Below are positions 12,154 through 22,824 of a stretch of DNA of 64,000 bases, one piece after another (position 1 is the first letter of the stretch; each line of letters opens with the position of its first letter). The notes below the pieces were generated by a model. It ran no database searches and was not told where the DNA came from. It saw only the letters and a list, made by a program, of their open reading frames with translations. A program made the translations under genes and the position numbers. The DNA is from Punctularia strigosozonata HHB-11173 SS5 (Eukaryota > Basidiomycota > Agaricomycetes > Corticiales > Punctulariaceae), in contig NW_006767436.1 in the NCBI RefSeq assembly GCF_000264995.1, forward strand, positions 347,414 through 411,413. The letters are read 5' to 3'.

Positions 12154-15100
12154 ATGTCTGCGCCCAAGCTGCCCGTCGTCCGCCTTCCCGTCGTCTACAG
12201 CAGCGGCACCCAGACCGATCCCGACGCCGCGGGTTCGGACGGCGTTATGGTCGAGCTACCGTCCTCGTCCAAGTTTGCTTTCGCCTGGCCGAAGGACGGC
12301 ACGGCTCCCCCTGGAGGCGCGGCGGCGCCGTCGACGATCATGGAGCGCGTGCCTGCGCTGGGCGATTCGGCGTCCACGTCGGACGCGGATACGGACGCAT
12401 CGGACGCGCACAGCGATCACGAGGCGGGCGGGAGGGTCCCGGATAGGATTGACGGACGTGCAGGGGTGGCGCAGGGGACGGACGCGGGCCAGCAGGATCT
12501 AGAGGAACAGGACACGGAGGGCAGCGAATACACGCCCACCAACCGGCTGCACCTCGACGAGAACCCGCTCGAGGTGCCCCAACCCGCAGAAGGCCCGCCG
12601 CCGCCCCTGCCTCGCCTCACTCGCGCCTTCTCGATGCCCGTCCCGTCCCAGCTCGGGCACCTCAAGAACCCGCGTCGGGGGTTCTCGAGCATCAGCAGCA
12701 ACTCGCCACCCCAGACCGCGCTCGAGAGCCCGATCGCGCAAGACGACTCGCCTTTGTGGACCCATGAGCTCTCGCTCGAGCTCGCCGACTGGGCGCAGAT
12801 GGTCATCCAGACCCTCCTCCAGCTCTCGCCGCCGCAGGTGCTCGATCCGGCCAAGGAGCAGTTCTCCGCGTGCTCGCTCTCGATCCCGACCCCGTCCATC
12901 TCGGCCATGTTCACGAGCATGAAGAACCTAAACTATATGTCCGCCAATATGTCCACGTTCGCCTCCGGCCTGCCCAGTCCGCCGCTCACGTCCGGCTCGG
13001 ACCGCCTCCCGTTCTCGAACGGTGTCATCTCCGACTTTGACATCGGCGAGACGCTCCAGAGCCTGGGCGACTCCATGAGCGGGTTCGCCGCGGACGCCGG
13101 CGTGGATCTCGTTATATATCACGGCGACGTGGGCCTCAAGCACGTCTCGGTCAGGGGCGACGAGTGTGGGATATCGTACACCATAACGCATGTGAGCGCT
13201 TCCCGCGGAAACAACGTTGTGTTCCGGCCCCTTGTGCTGAACACAGCCCTAGATACTGCGGCAAGTCATCTCCACGGCCAAACGTGGCGACTCCATCGAA
13301 ATAGGCCTCTTTATCGCCGACACCACGCCCCTCACGCCCGAACCGGATGACGGCGCTCATCCGCACCAATTCGGCAAGCTGCGCTGTGCGATCGACATCG
13401 CGCACAAGTTCTTGCCCGATCCAGCGCCGACCACGGGCACGCTCGACTCGCCGCCGCCCTCGCCCACCGCGACGCGCCCCGAACCGAACTACAGCTCGTC
13501 CGTCCTCCGCCGTCTGCTCCGCCTCCAGGACGCGAGGTTCCTCCCCGCGGTCCCGCCCAAGACGTTCTCGCTCGGCCGCGGTTGCGAGGTCGTGTTCACC
13601 CTCCCGCGCGGCGACCCGGCGGCGGTCAACCCGTCCGTCGGGCTCACGCCCGAGGAGGCGCCGTACGGGCACGTGCGCATCGCGAGCGAGCCGACGCTCG
13701 ACGAGCTCCAGGCGTTTGCGGAGACGCTGAAGGGCCGGAAGGTCACGCTGTACGCGAGCTCGAAGGGCTCGTTCGCGCACCATCTGTCGAGCTACCTCAC
13801 CGCGTGGGGGTTGGACGTCAGCCACGTCGCGCCCGAGACGGGCGTCGGAGAGGGAGAGCAGGAGCCTACGGATGCGGGGTTGGAGAGTATACCGGAGATG
13901 GCGACGACGGAGGCGGTGAGCGGGAGGAGCATGTTCGGGCCGGGGTCGGTGGGATCGCGGATGACGCCCCCGCTGAGCGCGTCGTCCGTGGACGGGTTTC
14001 CTTCGACGTTGCCCGATTCGGCGTCGGCGCCTGCCATGCCGAATGCGTCGGTCCCCGCTGCGCAGCATGCGCCGCTGGTGTTCATCGACGACGACGTCCT
14101 GGTGCTTCGCGAACGGCTCAGGAAGGCGCGCGCGGAACAGCCGTACCCTCTACATATCGGTCGCAAGCGGCCCTCGCTCGCGGCGAACCACCGCCCGCGC
14201 TCGTCGCCGCACGTCGCGCGCTCGCTCGGGCTGCCCGTGCAACAGGGCTCCGCCGCTCCCGGCTCCTCGAACGCGTCCGCCGGCTTCGCGCCGTTCAACG
14301 CTCAGACGCAGCCGAGCGTGATCATACACTTTACGAGCCTGACCAACTACAAGCTCGTCAAGGACGCGGTGCAGTCCATCTTCTTCCAGCCTGCGCAGGC
14401 GCGCGTGCCGGAGGTGATCGTGATACCGAAGCCGGCGGGGCCGCGGCGGTTCCTCACGGCGCTGCACACGGCGGTGACGAAGCCGGTCGTCGACCCGTTC
14501 TTCGCGCCGATCGCGACGAGCCCGATGTCGCCCGGCCTCGCGTCGCCGTTCTTCGGATTCCCGCCCGCGCTGCACCACGCGACGGCCAACAACGCCGGCG
14601 GTAACGCCCACGTTGGCGGCGTCGGATCGAGCGGACAGAATAGTAGCAGCGGCGGAAGTGGAAGTGGAAGCGGAAGCGGAAGTGGAAGCGGGGGAGGGTC
14701 GAGCAGCGGGAATAATAGCGGGGGGAACGGTCATGGCGGACGGACGCCTGGGTCGCCGCCGTCGAGGCCGCTGAGTGGGCTCAGGGGAGGGTCGGAGAAG
14801 ACGCGCAGCCCGGGCGAGGTGGTTATGGGCGGTGCGCACGGGCACCATCCGCTCCCGCCGAGCCCGCTCGCGACGAGCGAGGGGATGGAGTATTTTGCGG
14901 AGGCGGCGGAGAAGCTGGGGACGAGCCCGAGCTCGGGGTTGGTGATACAGAGCCCGGACGGGCAGCCGGCGGCGATCTTCTTTCATCCGAGGCCGAAGGG
15001 GTCTGGGTCGGGGCGCGCGCAGACGTTGGGTCCCGGTGTTGGGCTGGGGTTGGTGGAGAAGGGGACGGGTACGGTGGTGGGGAGTCCGAGGGTGGGGAGT

Positions 15101-16980
15101 AGGAGACAGAGCGGGGAACGTGGGGTAGAGAGGGAGGAGAAGGGGAAGGGGAAAGAGAGGGAGAGGGAGGAGAAGGAGAAGGAGAAGGAGAGCGTGCAGC
15201 AGCAGCAGCAGCAACAACAACAACAAGCGGGTCCATCGACGCCGGCGAACGTGAAGAAGAGCCCGGTGCTCGCGGCGACGGCGTTGGCAGAGGCGCGTCG
15301 TCCCGCGACGATGGTGACTGCACCGACGCCGTCGCCGTCCCCGTTACATGTCGAGACTCCGCCGAGCTTGCAGGCGATCGTGTCGGCGGGGATGCAGGTG
15401 ATCTCGCCCGACGCGGTGAGCACGCCGGGGCTGCCGAGGCCGGTGAGGCGACAGAGCGGGGTCATGCTGGAGAGGGAGAGGAGGGAGGGCACGCCGCCGG
15501 TCAGTCCGAGGAGCGATGGGGCGGACAGCGCCGGAGGGCACACGCCGAGGATCGTGAGGAGGAGGAGGAGTCAGGCGCCCAGGGGGAGTCCGGTGGTGAA
15601 GCCTGCGGCGACTGCTTCTGGCACGGGCGGGGAGAACAAGGTCGTGCCGCCGATCAGCGTGTTAATCGTCGATGGTGAGCATATTTGCGTTCGTATGGGC
15701 AAGGCGAGGAAGGGCGCTGACGACCGTACCTTGTTCTTAGACAACCCGATCAATCAGACGATCTTGTCGACGTTCATGAAGCGGAAGAAGATCAAGTATG
15801 ACGTGGCGAAGGATGGGGCGGAAGCGGTTTCGAAGTGGCGGACGGGAGGGTTCCATCTGATCCTGGTGAGTGCTCATGTCCAGAAACCTGTCGTGCGATA
15901 CTGTGTACTGATTACATGCGTGTTCGTGCGCAGATGGACATTCAGATGCCGGTCATGGACGGTATACAGGCGACGAAGGAGATCCGGCGGATCGAGAAGA
16001 TGTACGGCGCCGTCGGGCCAGGGACGCCCTCGTCCGACCTGGGCACGCCGTCGGAAGCGGCCTCGTCGCTCTCTGCCGACTCGCGGATCACGAGCCTCAA
16101 CCTCAGCTTTGGGGCGCCCCCTCCTCCGTCGCCGTACCGGTCTTCGGTGATCATCGTGGCGCTGACGGCGAGCTCGCTGCAGAGCGACCGAGTAGCGGCG
16201 CTGGCGGCGGGGTGCAACGACTTTCTGACGAAGCCGGTGTCGCTCGTGTGGTTGAACAACAAGATCATCGAATGGGGGTCGATCAAGGCGTTGCAGATGT
16301 GGGCGGATCTGAGGCCGGAGGGGGCGAGCGTGCGGGCGGTGAATTCGGGGCAGGTGGCGCAGGCGATGGCGAGGGGCGTGGCGAGCCGGTTGCATGTGCC
16401 GGAGGGGAGGGCGACGCCGGGGGTGAGGAGTCGCGAGGGGAGTTTGTCGAGGGTGGGGGAGGAGTTGGTGCGCCGGGAGCAGAAGGAGAAGGAGAAGACG
16501 AGGGCGGGTGTTCGGGCTGGAGAGGCGAGGAAGGAGAAGGAGAGGTCGCCTGGAGCGGAGACGAGCGCGAGCGACAGCGACCTCGCGGCCAAGTCGGTGC
16601 TCACCCCGCCGTCGGACCTCGCCTCCGCTTCCGCGTCCTTGTCGAGCGCCAGCGCCAGCGCGTCGTCGCTCCCTAACGCGGCGTCGGCCACGTCTTCGGA
16701 GACTGCCGTGGACCTCGAGACGATTCCTCCGACGATCACGGCAGCTGGCGCGGCGTCCGAAACCTTAGATCCCGATCCGGCCTCAAGGGCGTCGACGCCC
16801 GCGTCGTCTTCGGCCGCGCCGTCGTCCTATCACACGCCCGCCGACGGGGGCTCTTCGCCCCGGGATAGAGACTCCGACGACGAGGCGCCGCTGCCCGGCG
16901 CGTTCCCGACGCCGAAAGCGGTCGACTTCGCGCGGGAGGAGGAGGGGGAGTCACACGTGCCACCGCTCGCGTCCGAATGA
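12154..16980 (+). CDS. SSK1: SSK1-type response regulator of the HOG stress pathway
   Basis: Four exons: 12154-13191, 13253-15674, 15741-15865, 15934-16980; about 1543 residues. SSK1 receives phosphate from the histidine phosphotransfer protein and controls the MAPKKK of the HOG pathway in the cytoplasm. The receiver domain (about residues 1147-1314) has the acidic pair in VLIVDDNPINQ, the phospho-acceptor Asp in LMDIQMPVMDG, Thr in VALTAS and Lys in LTKPV, so it looks active. It carries a loop of roughly 50 residues after KEIRRIEKMYG, as in fungal SSK1. Upstream regions resemble a degenerate histidine-kinase core (about 204-366) and a dead receiver (about 507-752). Gly/Ser repeats, a basic-acidic block and a poly-Gln run near nt 15200 separate the two receivers. 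The first in-frame ATG is used as start. Confidence 0.92.
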
Positions 16981-18006
16981 CGGTGCGAGGCGGCTTTGGG
17001 GGTTCTGAGCTGGATCGTGCTCCCGTTGGCGGTGGTGCGCGTTGTGTATCCCCAGGTCGCCGGGCTGTTGTTCCAAAAGACGAGTCTATTCTGAGGTGGA
17101 CCGAACGTGGCTATGGACCCCCCGGTTCCCGCTCCCCCCCTCTACCTACCTCCTCCCACCTAAACGCCTCTCCTTGATTCCCGCTCCTCGTTGCTCTGCA
17201 TACCTCTTCTCCCCACCTTCGTTCCACGTGTTTGTCTTGTTGCTTCGGATTTTTTCTTATCTCCCTCGTCTCTCGTCTCTCTTTGATGGTCTTTCTTATT
17301 TTTTTTCTGGTCAAGGGTCTTCTCGTCTTTCCTCTCCTCAGGGTGTTAGGCAACGGGCTCCGTTATATTCTGGCATCGCACGCACACACGAAGTTATTCG
17401 CACTATACACCACAGCAATCACCATGTCGCACCAGTATTAGTACACCACACATACACACGCATTTGTATTATTCGATACCGACACGATACCACGCTCACG
17501 GCACCATCGAGGATTTGTCCTGGAAATTTAGACCGGCGGCCCTTGATGGAGATGGAGTGGGAAGGAGAAGGCCGGACCGGGAGTTCGGCGGGGGGAGAAG
17601 GCGTGCGCGCCCTCAGCGAGCGTGGTTCACGCTCCGCCGCGGGCTGTGCGACAGGCGTCCAGCGGCCGCGCACGTGCTCGCCGAAGGTTTAAGGTTAGGG
17701 TGGGGCACCCGTTCCCGCGCGTTCCCTCCCTGGACCTGAGCCGTCCGCGTTTCTGCCCCGGCTTTGATCCCCTTTCCCTCCTCCTCCTCCCTCTTCAGCC
17801 CTCCGTTCCCCGTTCTCCCTCCGCCTTCCCTTCTGCCTGTTCGTCGGGTTTTTTCTTACAGCAAAGCGGCAGAAAGGTCTCTCTCTCCTACCCTTCCCCC
17901 CCAAGCAGCGACCGGCCCTCAGTTGCTGGTGGTAGTCGTCGAGTGTGCCGTGCAGGGCAAGCAGTGTTCATTTCGCGCCCCCCCTCCCAACAGCGAGCCT
18001 GCGACA
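16981..18006. other. Intergenic: SSK1 3' end and JmjC gene 5' region
   Basis: About 1 kb with long pyrimidine-rich tracts near 17100-17330 and 17770-17900, common near basidiomycete transcription starts. No supported coding gene. Confidence 0.4.
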
Positions 18007-21000
18007 ATGCAGGGCGAGATGCACGACCCTCATCTGCACAAGCGCACGTCTATTAACCAGCTCTTGAACCCCGTCGCCGCCGGCGCCACCCCGACCTCGC
18101 TCGACCACGCCGCCTACCACCCGCACCCGCACCACCACCACCACCCGCAACAGCAGCAACAGCAACAGTACGTGACGCCCCCGCCTCCGCCTGCGTACCA
18201 CGGCCCCGGAAACGCGTACGGCCTCCGCGCCGCCACGTGGTCCACCGCCGACAACGCGAACGGGAGCTCGCCGCCGCAACACCAGCCCCAGCAGCAGCAG
18301 CAGCAGCAGCCGCGCAAGCAGGAAGAGGGAGGAGGTTGCGTGTACCAGCACCCGCCGCCGATGCACTACAACCCGTACGCGGCGCCCGACCAGCCGAGGC
18401 GGTACGACCCCCAACAACAACAGCAGCAGCAGCAGCAACACCAATACCCGGCGCAGATGCAGATGTCGCCATGGGCTCACCACGACGGAAGCGGGGCGGT
18501 GATGCACTACGCGGCCGCGGCGGCGCCGCCGATGGCGATCGCGCACATGTACTCGGACGAACGGACCGGCGCGTGACTTTTTCCCCTTCTCTTTCGACGA
18601 TGCGTGCCCCGAGAAAGTGGGAGGGGGGGCCTTATCGCTGACGTCGTTTCCTTTTCCGTTTCTCTAGCTGTACCGGGAGACTACGCGAACGGCGGTATGT
18701 ATGCTTTTTTTTCAGTGACGTCGGGTGGTGTGTGCGTGGTTCTCGAGGCGCTGACGAGGCCTTTTCTTTGGTGTATTAGGAGCTGCGGCCGCGTATCAAG
18801 CTCAAGCTCAAGAACGGCAACAACAGGATGCGCAGATGATGCAGCAACAGCAACAGACATCGCAGACCGTGGAGGACTCCAAAGTTGGACACGGTGCGTC
18901 ACATTCGGACCGTCGCTCTCGCTCTCTACTCGCGATTTTTTTCTTTCTGACACACCGATCGGGGACCCGTTTTGGGATATGACAGATTATCAGAACGGCG
19001 AACGCGCGTCGGTCCGACTCGCGGCGCGCAGCACGATGCCCGCGCCGATGCAGTACTCGCCGGGATACATGGCCTACTACCCGGGCGGGATACCGGCGGG
19101 GATGCCGTTCAACATGATGTCTTTCGCGCCGTACCCCCACGCGGTCGCGATGGCGGCCATGCCGTCGCCGTCGCCCGCGCCCGCGCTCAAGAGGGCGGCG
19201 GAGGAGGAGCAGGACGAGGAGGAGCCGCCGCCGACGACGACGAGGGCGAAGCGAGCGAAGAAGACGGCTGCGGCCAAGGACGGCGGTGCGTCTGCCGCTA
19301 CGAAGCGCGGGTATACGGCGAAGAAGCGCGAGGCGGCGCAGGTTGCGGCGCAGAACGGTCAGTTGCCTCACCCCTCCCCTCACACCATTTCACCTCCCTC
19401 GTTTTTTCATTTTGCGGGCGCTTGCCGACTCCGATCGTCGGCATGGGGCGGCTAGCCGGTGTCAGCCGATAGCGTCCCCCCCCCCCTCCGACAGCCCGCG
19501 CGCGCGTGTGTGTGTCCAAGCGATATGTACTGACGTTTTGGCCTCCCGCTCCCCAGCGAAGATGATGCCGACCGCGGCGTTCCCCGCGGGCTCTGGCGGT
19601 GAGAACGGCAGCAGCGGTCCAGACGCGGCCGCGGCCCCGTCCTCCTCCGCCGCTTCGAAGTCGGGCAGCAGCACCTCCGCCATCGCCAAATCCTCCTCGT
19701 CCTCCTCCCCTTCCTCCGACTTGCCCAGCCCGGGCCAGCTGCACCCCGAGCTCCAGTTCGCGCGCTGCATGTCGAACCGGTACAGGCCCGAGAGCTTCCC
19801 GCGCTGCGTGTCGTGCACGCGCCGCTGGGCGGGGGACACGTGCCGGTTCCAGGGCATCCGGTTCTTCCTCAAGGACGAGAGCCGGAACATCGTCGGGATC
19901 AGCTTTGTGGAGAACCAGAAGCAGGACGCGCCGACGATGTGTTTTCCGAATAGCTGGAACGTGCCGCTCGAGGCGAGGCACACGCGGACGATCAAGGTCA
20001 GTCTCTTGTTTCTTGTTTGCTTCGTTTTGCCCTGCTTGCGACGACGGTCACTACCCCCTCTCCTCCTTGGCGCGAGATGTGTGTGTGATGAGAACGCTGA
20101 CTGAGATGCTGTTCCTGGATGTGGTTTTTTTTGGGGTGGGGGGATTTAGCGGACCGTGGCTAAGGCGCTGTTACCGACGCTCAAGCAGGAGATGGAGCAT
20201 ATGAAGGCACCCGATGTGATTCGCCGTCCGAGAGAAAGCGACGTGCGCGCGACATGCGGTACGCCGTTTCCGTTTTCCTCAATCGGACGTCGTGCCTGCG
20301 TTCTAACGCCGTCCTCTCTCCCGATTTTCGTCTTTTTCCCCCGGTTTCGTTTACGGTTGTGCTGGCGTTCCCTCCGCTCCGCTCCGTCCTCAACAAAACG
20401 TCCCCAAAAAACTCAAAACCTAAAAAACGGAACGGAATGGAACGGAACGGAACGTTACACGTTCTCATCAGACACGTGCATGACGTCCATCTTCTCGACG
20501 AGCTGGATGTGCCGCCTGTGCGGGCGCGAGGCGTGCGCGGAGTGCTTCGCGCAGGTGCGCGAGCTGACGAAGGAGCAGCCCGGGGCGGGCCACGCGGAGG
20601 TCGCGGCGCTCCAGGCGAGGCGCGAGAAGCACGCGCACGCGAACCCGTTCTTCCTCAGCTGCACGCGGCGGAGCGAGCACGGCTTTTCCGACTTTTCGCC
20701 CGTGTCGAGGTTCCACGAGGGCGAGCTGGCGGAGGCGGTGAAGGAGATGGAGGCGATCGCGGCGGCCGACGAGGAGACGGATGGGTCCGTGGCGGCTGGG
20801 GGGGAGGTGGTCGCCGCTGACGGCGAGGATGGTCGACAGCAGGCGCCGACGGCGGGCAAGCCGACGTCATCGTCGTCGTCGTCGGACGCGGCGAAGCACC
20901 CTGCACCCGAGACGAGCTTACCGACGCCGCCCCCCACGACGCTCACTCCGACACCACCAGAGCCTGTGACGGCGACGGTGACGGTGAAGCAGCAGGAACC

Positions 21001-22227
21001 GGACGGGGTGCCCGCGCTGCCGGCGCATGACGTACCGTACTACACTGCGGAGGAGCTCTCGGAGGATCTGTTCCGGGAGGTGTGGGCGCGCGGGGAGCCG
21101 CTGGTCGTGACCGGTCTGGGGAGGAAGTTTGCGATCGAGTGGACGCCGGCGTACTTTGTGGAGAAGTACGGGTCGCAGGCGTGCCTGGTGGTCGAGTGCC
21201 AGACGGAGGCGAACAAGCGGACGAACGTGGCCGATTTCTTCGGGCAGTTTGGGAAGTACGAGGGGCGGGAGAAGGTGTGGAAGCTGAAGGTGTGTGTGTG
21301 ATGCCTCTTACTTACTTAGTTGTGCGGCTCGGACGGGCGGGATGACGACGGTGCTGACCGTTTCGTGTCTTTTGAAGGATTGGCCGCCGTCGACGGACTT
21401 CAAGACGGCGTTCCCGGAGCTATACGACGATTTCAGCAACGTCGTGCCCGCGCCGAGCTATTCGAGGAGGGACGGGGCGTACAACATCGCCTCGCACTTC
21501 CCGTCCAACACCATCGCTCCCGATCTGGGTATGATAACATGTTGCTTCTGGGGGCGCGCGCGTTTGCATGCTTATTGACCCACGGGCATCTCGTTGTAGG
21601 CCCGAAGATGTATAACGCGATGGCCAACTTCGAGACGGCGGGCAGCCACGGCTCGACGAAGCTGCACATGGACATGGCGGACGCGGTGAACGTCATGACC
21701 TACACCGAGCGCAAGCCGGATGGGACCGAGGGTTGCGCCGTCTGGGACCTGTTCAAGGCCGAGGACTCGGACAAGATCCGCAAGTTCCTCAGGGACAAGT
21801 TCAGCATAGGCGCCCAACACGACCCGATCCACTCGCAGAGCCACTACCTCGACTCCCAGCTCCGGGCGGAGCTGTGGAAAAAGACGGGCGTGAAGAGTTT
21901 CAGGGTGTACCAGAAGCCGGGCGAGGCGGTGTTCATCCCCGCGGGCTGCGCGCACCAGGTGCGTCGCCCGTGCAACCGCTCATCCGCGCTCGCGTACGGG
22001 GGCCTGACCGTGGTTTGGTGTTTTTTTAGGTGTGCAACCTCGCGGACTGCATCAAGGTCGCGACCGACTTTGTCAGCCCGGAGAACATCGAGCGATGCGA
22101 GAAGCTGACGCGCGAGTTCCGGGAGCAGAACCAGTCGATGGTCTGGAAGGAGGACGTGCTCCAGCTCCGGACCATGATGTGGTTCGCCTGGCTCTCGTGC
22201 TGCCGCCAAGAAAAACAGTTTTGTTGA
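18007..22227 (+). CDS. JmjC-domain protein, KDM3/JHDM2-like histone demethylase
   Basis: KDM3-type enzymes are Fe(II)/2-oxoglutarate oxygenases that remove methyl groups from histone H3 lysine 9 in the nucleus. Downstream exons are firm: 18780-18893, 18986-19357, 19557-19996, 20150-20258, 20472-21289, 21378-21528, 21600-21958, 22030-22227. They encode a Cys-rich block (ELQFARCMSNRYRPESFP, CVSCTRRWAGDTC), a second Cys-rich finger (DTCMTSIFSTSWMCRLCGRE) and the JmjC domain. The iron ligands are H and D of TKLHMDMADAVN and H of IPAGCAHQV. The first exon (18007 to about 18572) is poly-His, poly-Gln and Pro-rich. A 27-nt exon (18668-18694) reads VPGDYANG. The junction from exon 1 to this exon is one base out of phase with the obvious GT (18573) and AG (18667). 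The 213-nt intron 20259-20471 is open in frame, so its retention would add 71 residues. Confidence 0.85.
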
Positions 22228-22824
22228 ACAAGACGAGACGATCGACGACACCGACGTCGGTGTGCGGGGCGCGATGTGCTGCTGTTTGCTTTGCGTTTCA
22301 CTCTGTATTATGCTTTCCCCCCCTTCATCTCTATTTTCGTTGCTGCTGCTTGCGCTGTCAATGGGTGTATGGTTAGTCTGCTCTGGTTTTCGGATCAAGT
22401 CCCGTCGATCTCTCCGTTTTCTTTTGTCTGCTCCATGTCGTTCGCTGCTGCACCCATCACCATGCCCCCCCATCCCACGTGGCTCTCCTACATCTCAGAC
22501 ACTGCACCCATATCACAATAATGCCATCCTATGAAGATGCCAATAGCATACTATTGCATTGCCAGGAATACAAAACATGATATAATCCCTCATCGATCTG
22601 CGACGTCCCAGCCCTCGTGCCCCTGAATGCGAGGGACGAGCTTAAACGTGGTTCCGGTTCGACGACGGATATGGAAGGCGTCGTAGTTCGGAGAGATCGT
22701 TGCCTTGGAACCTCATCTCCTGGACGGATTAGGCATAATTGCTGCGGCGCTGGGAAGAACGCCGCTGGGGAGGAGAAGGCACGCCGCGGGGTGGGAGGCG
22801 CGCACATTCGCCCGTGGAGTGTCG
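22228..22824. other. Convergent intergenic region
   Basis: Lies between the 3' ends of the JmjC gene (+) and NUG1 (-). No gene seen. Confidence 0.4.

Noticed and set aside
14150-15226. A 358-codon minus-strand frame inside SSK1
   Set aside because: Leu/Arg low-complexity shadow of the Gln, Lys and Glu repeats in the SSK1 linker.
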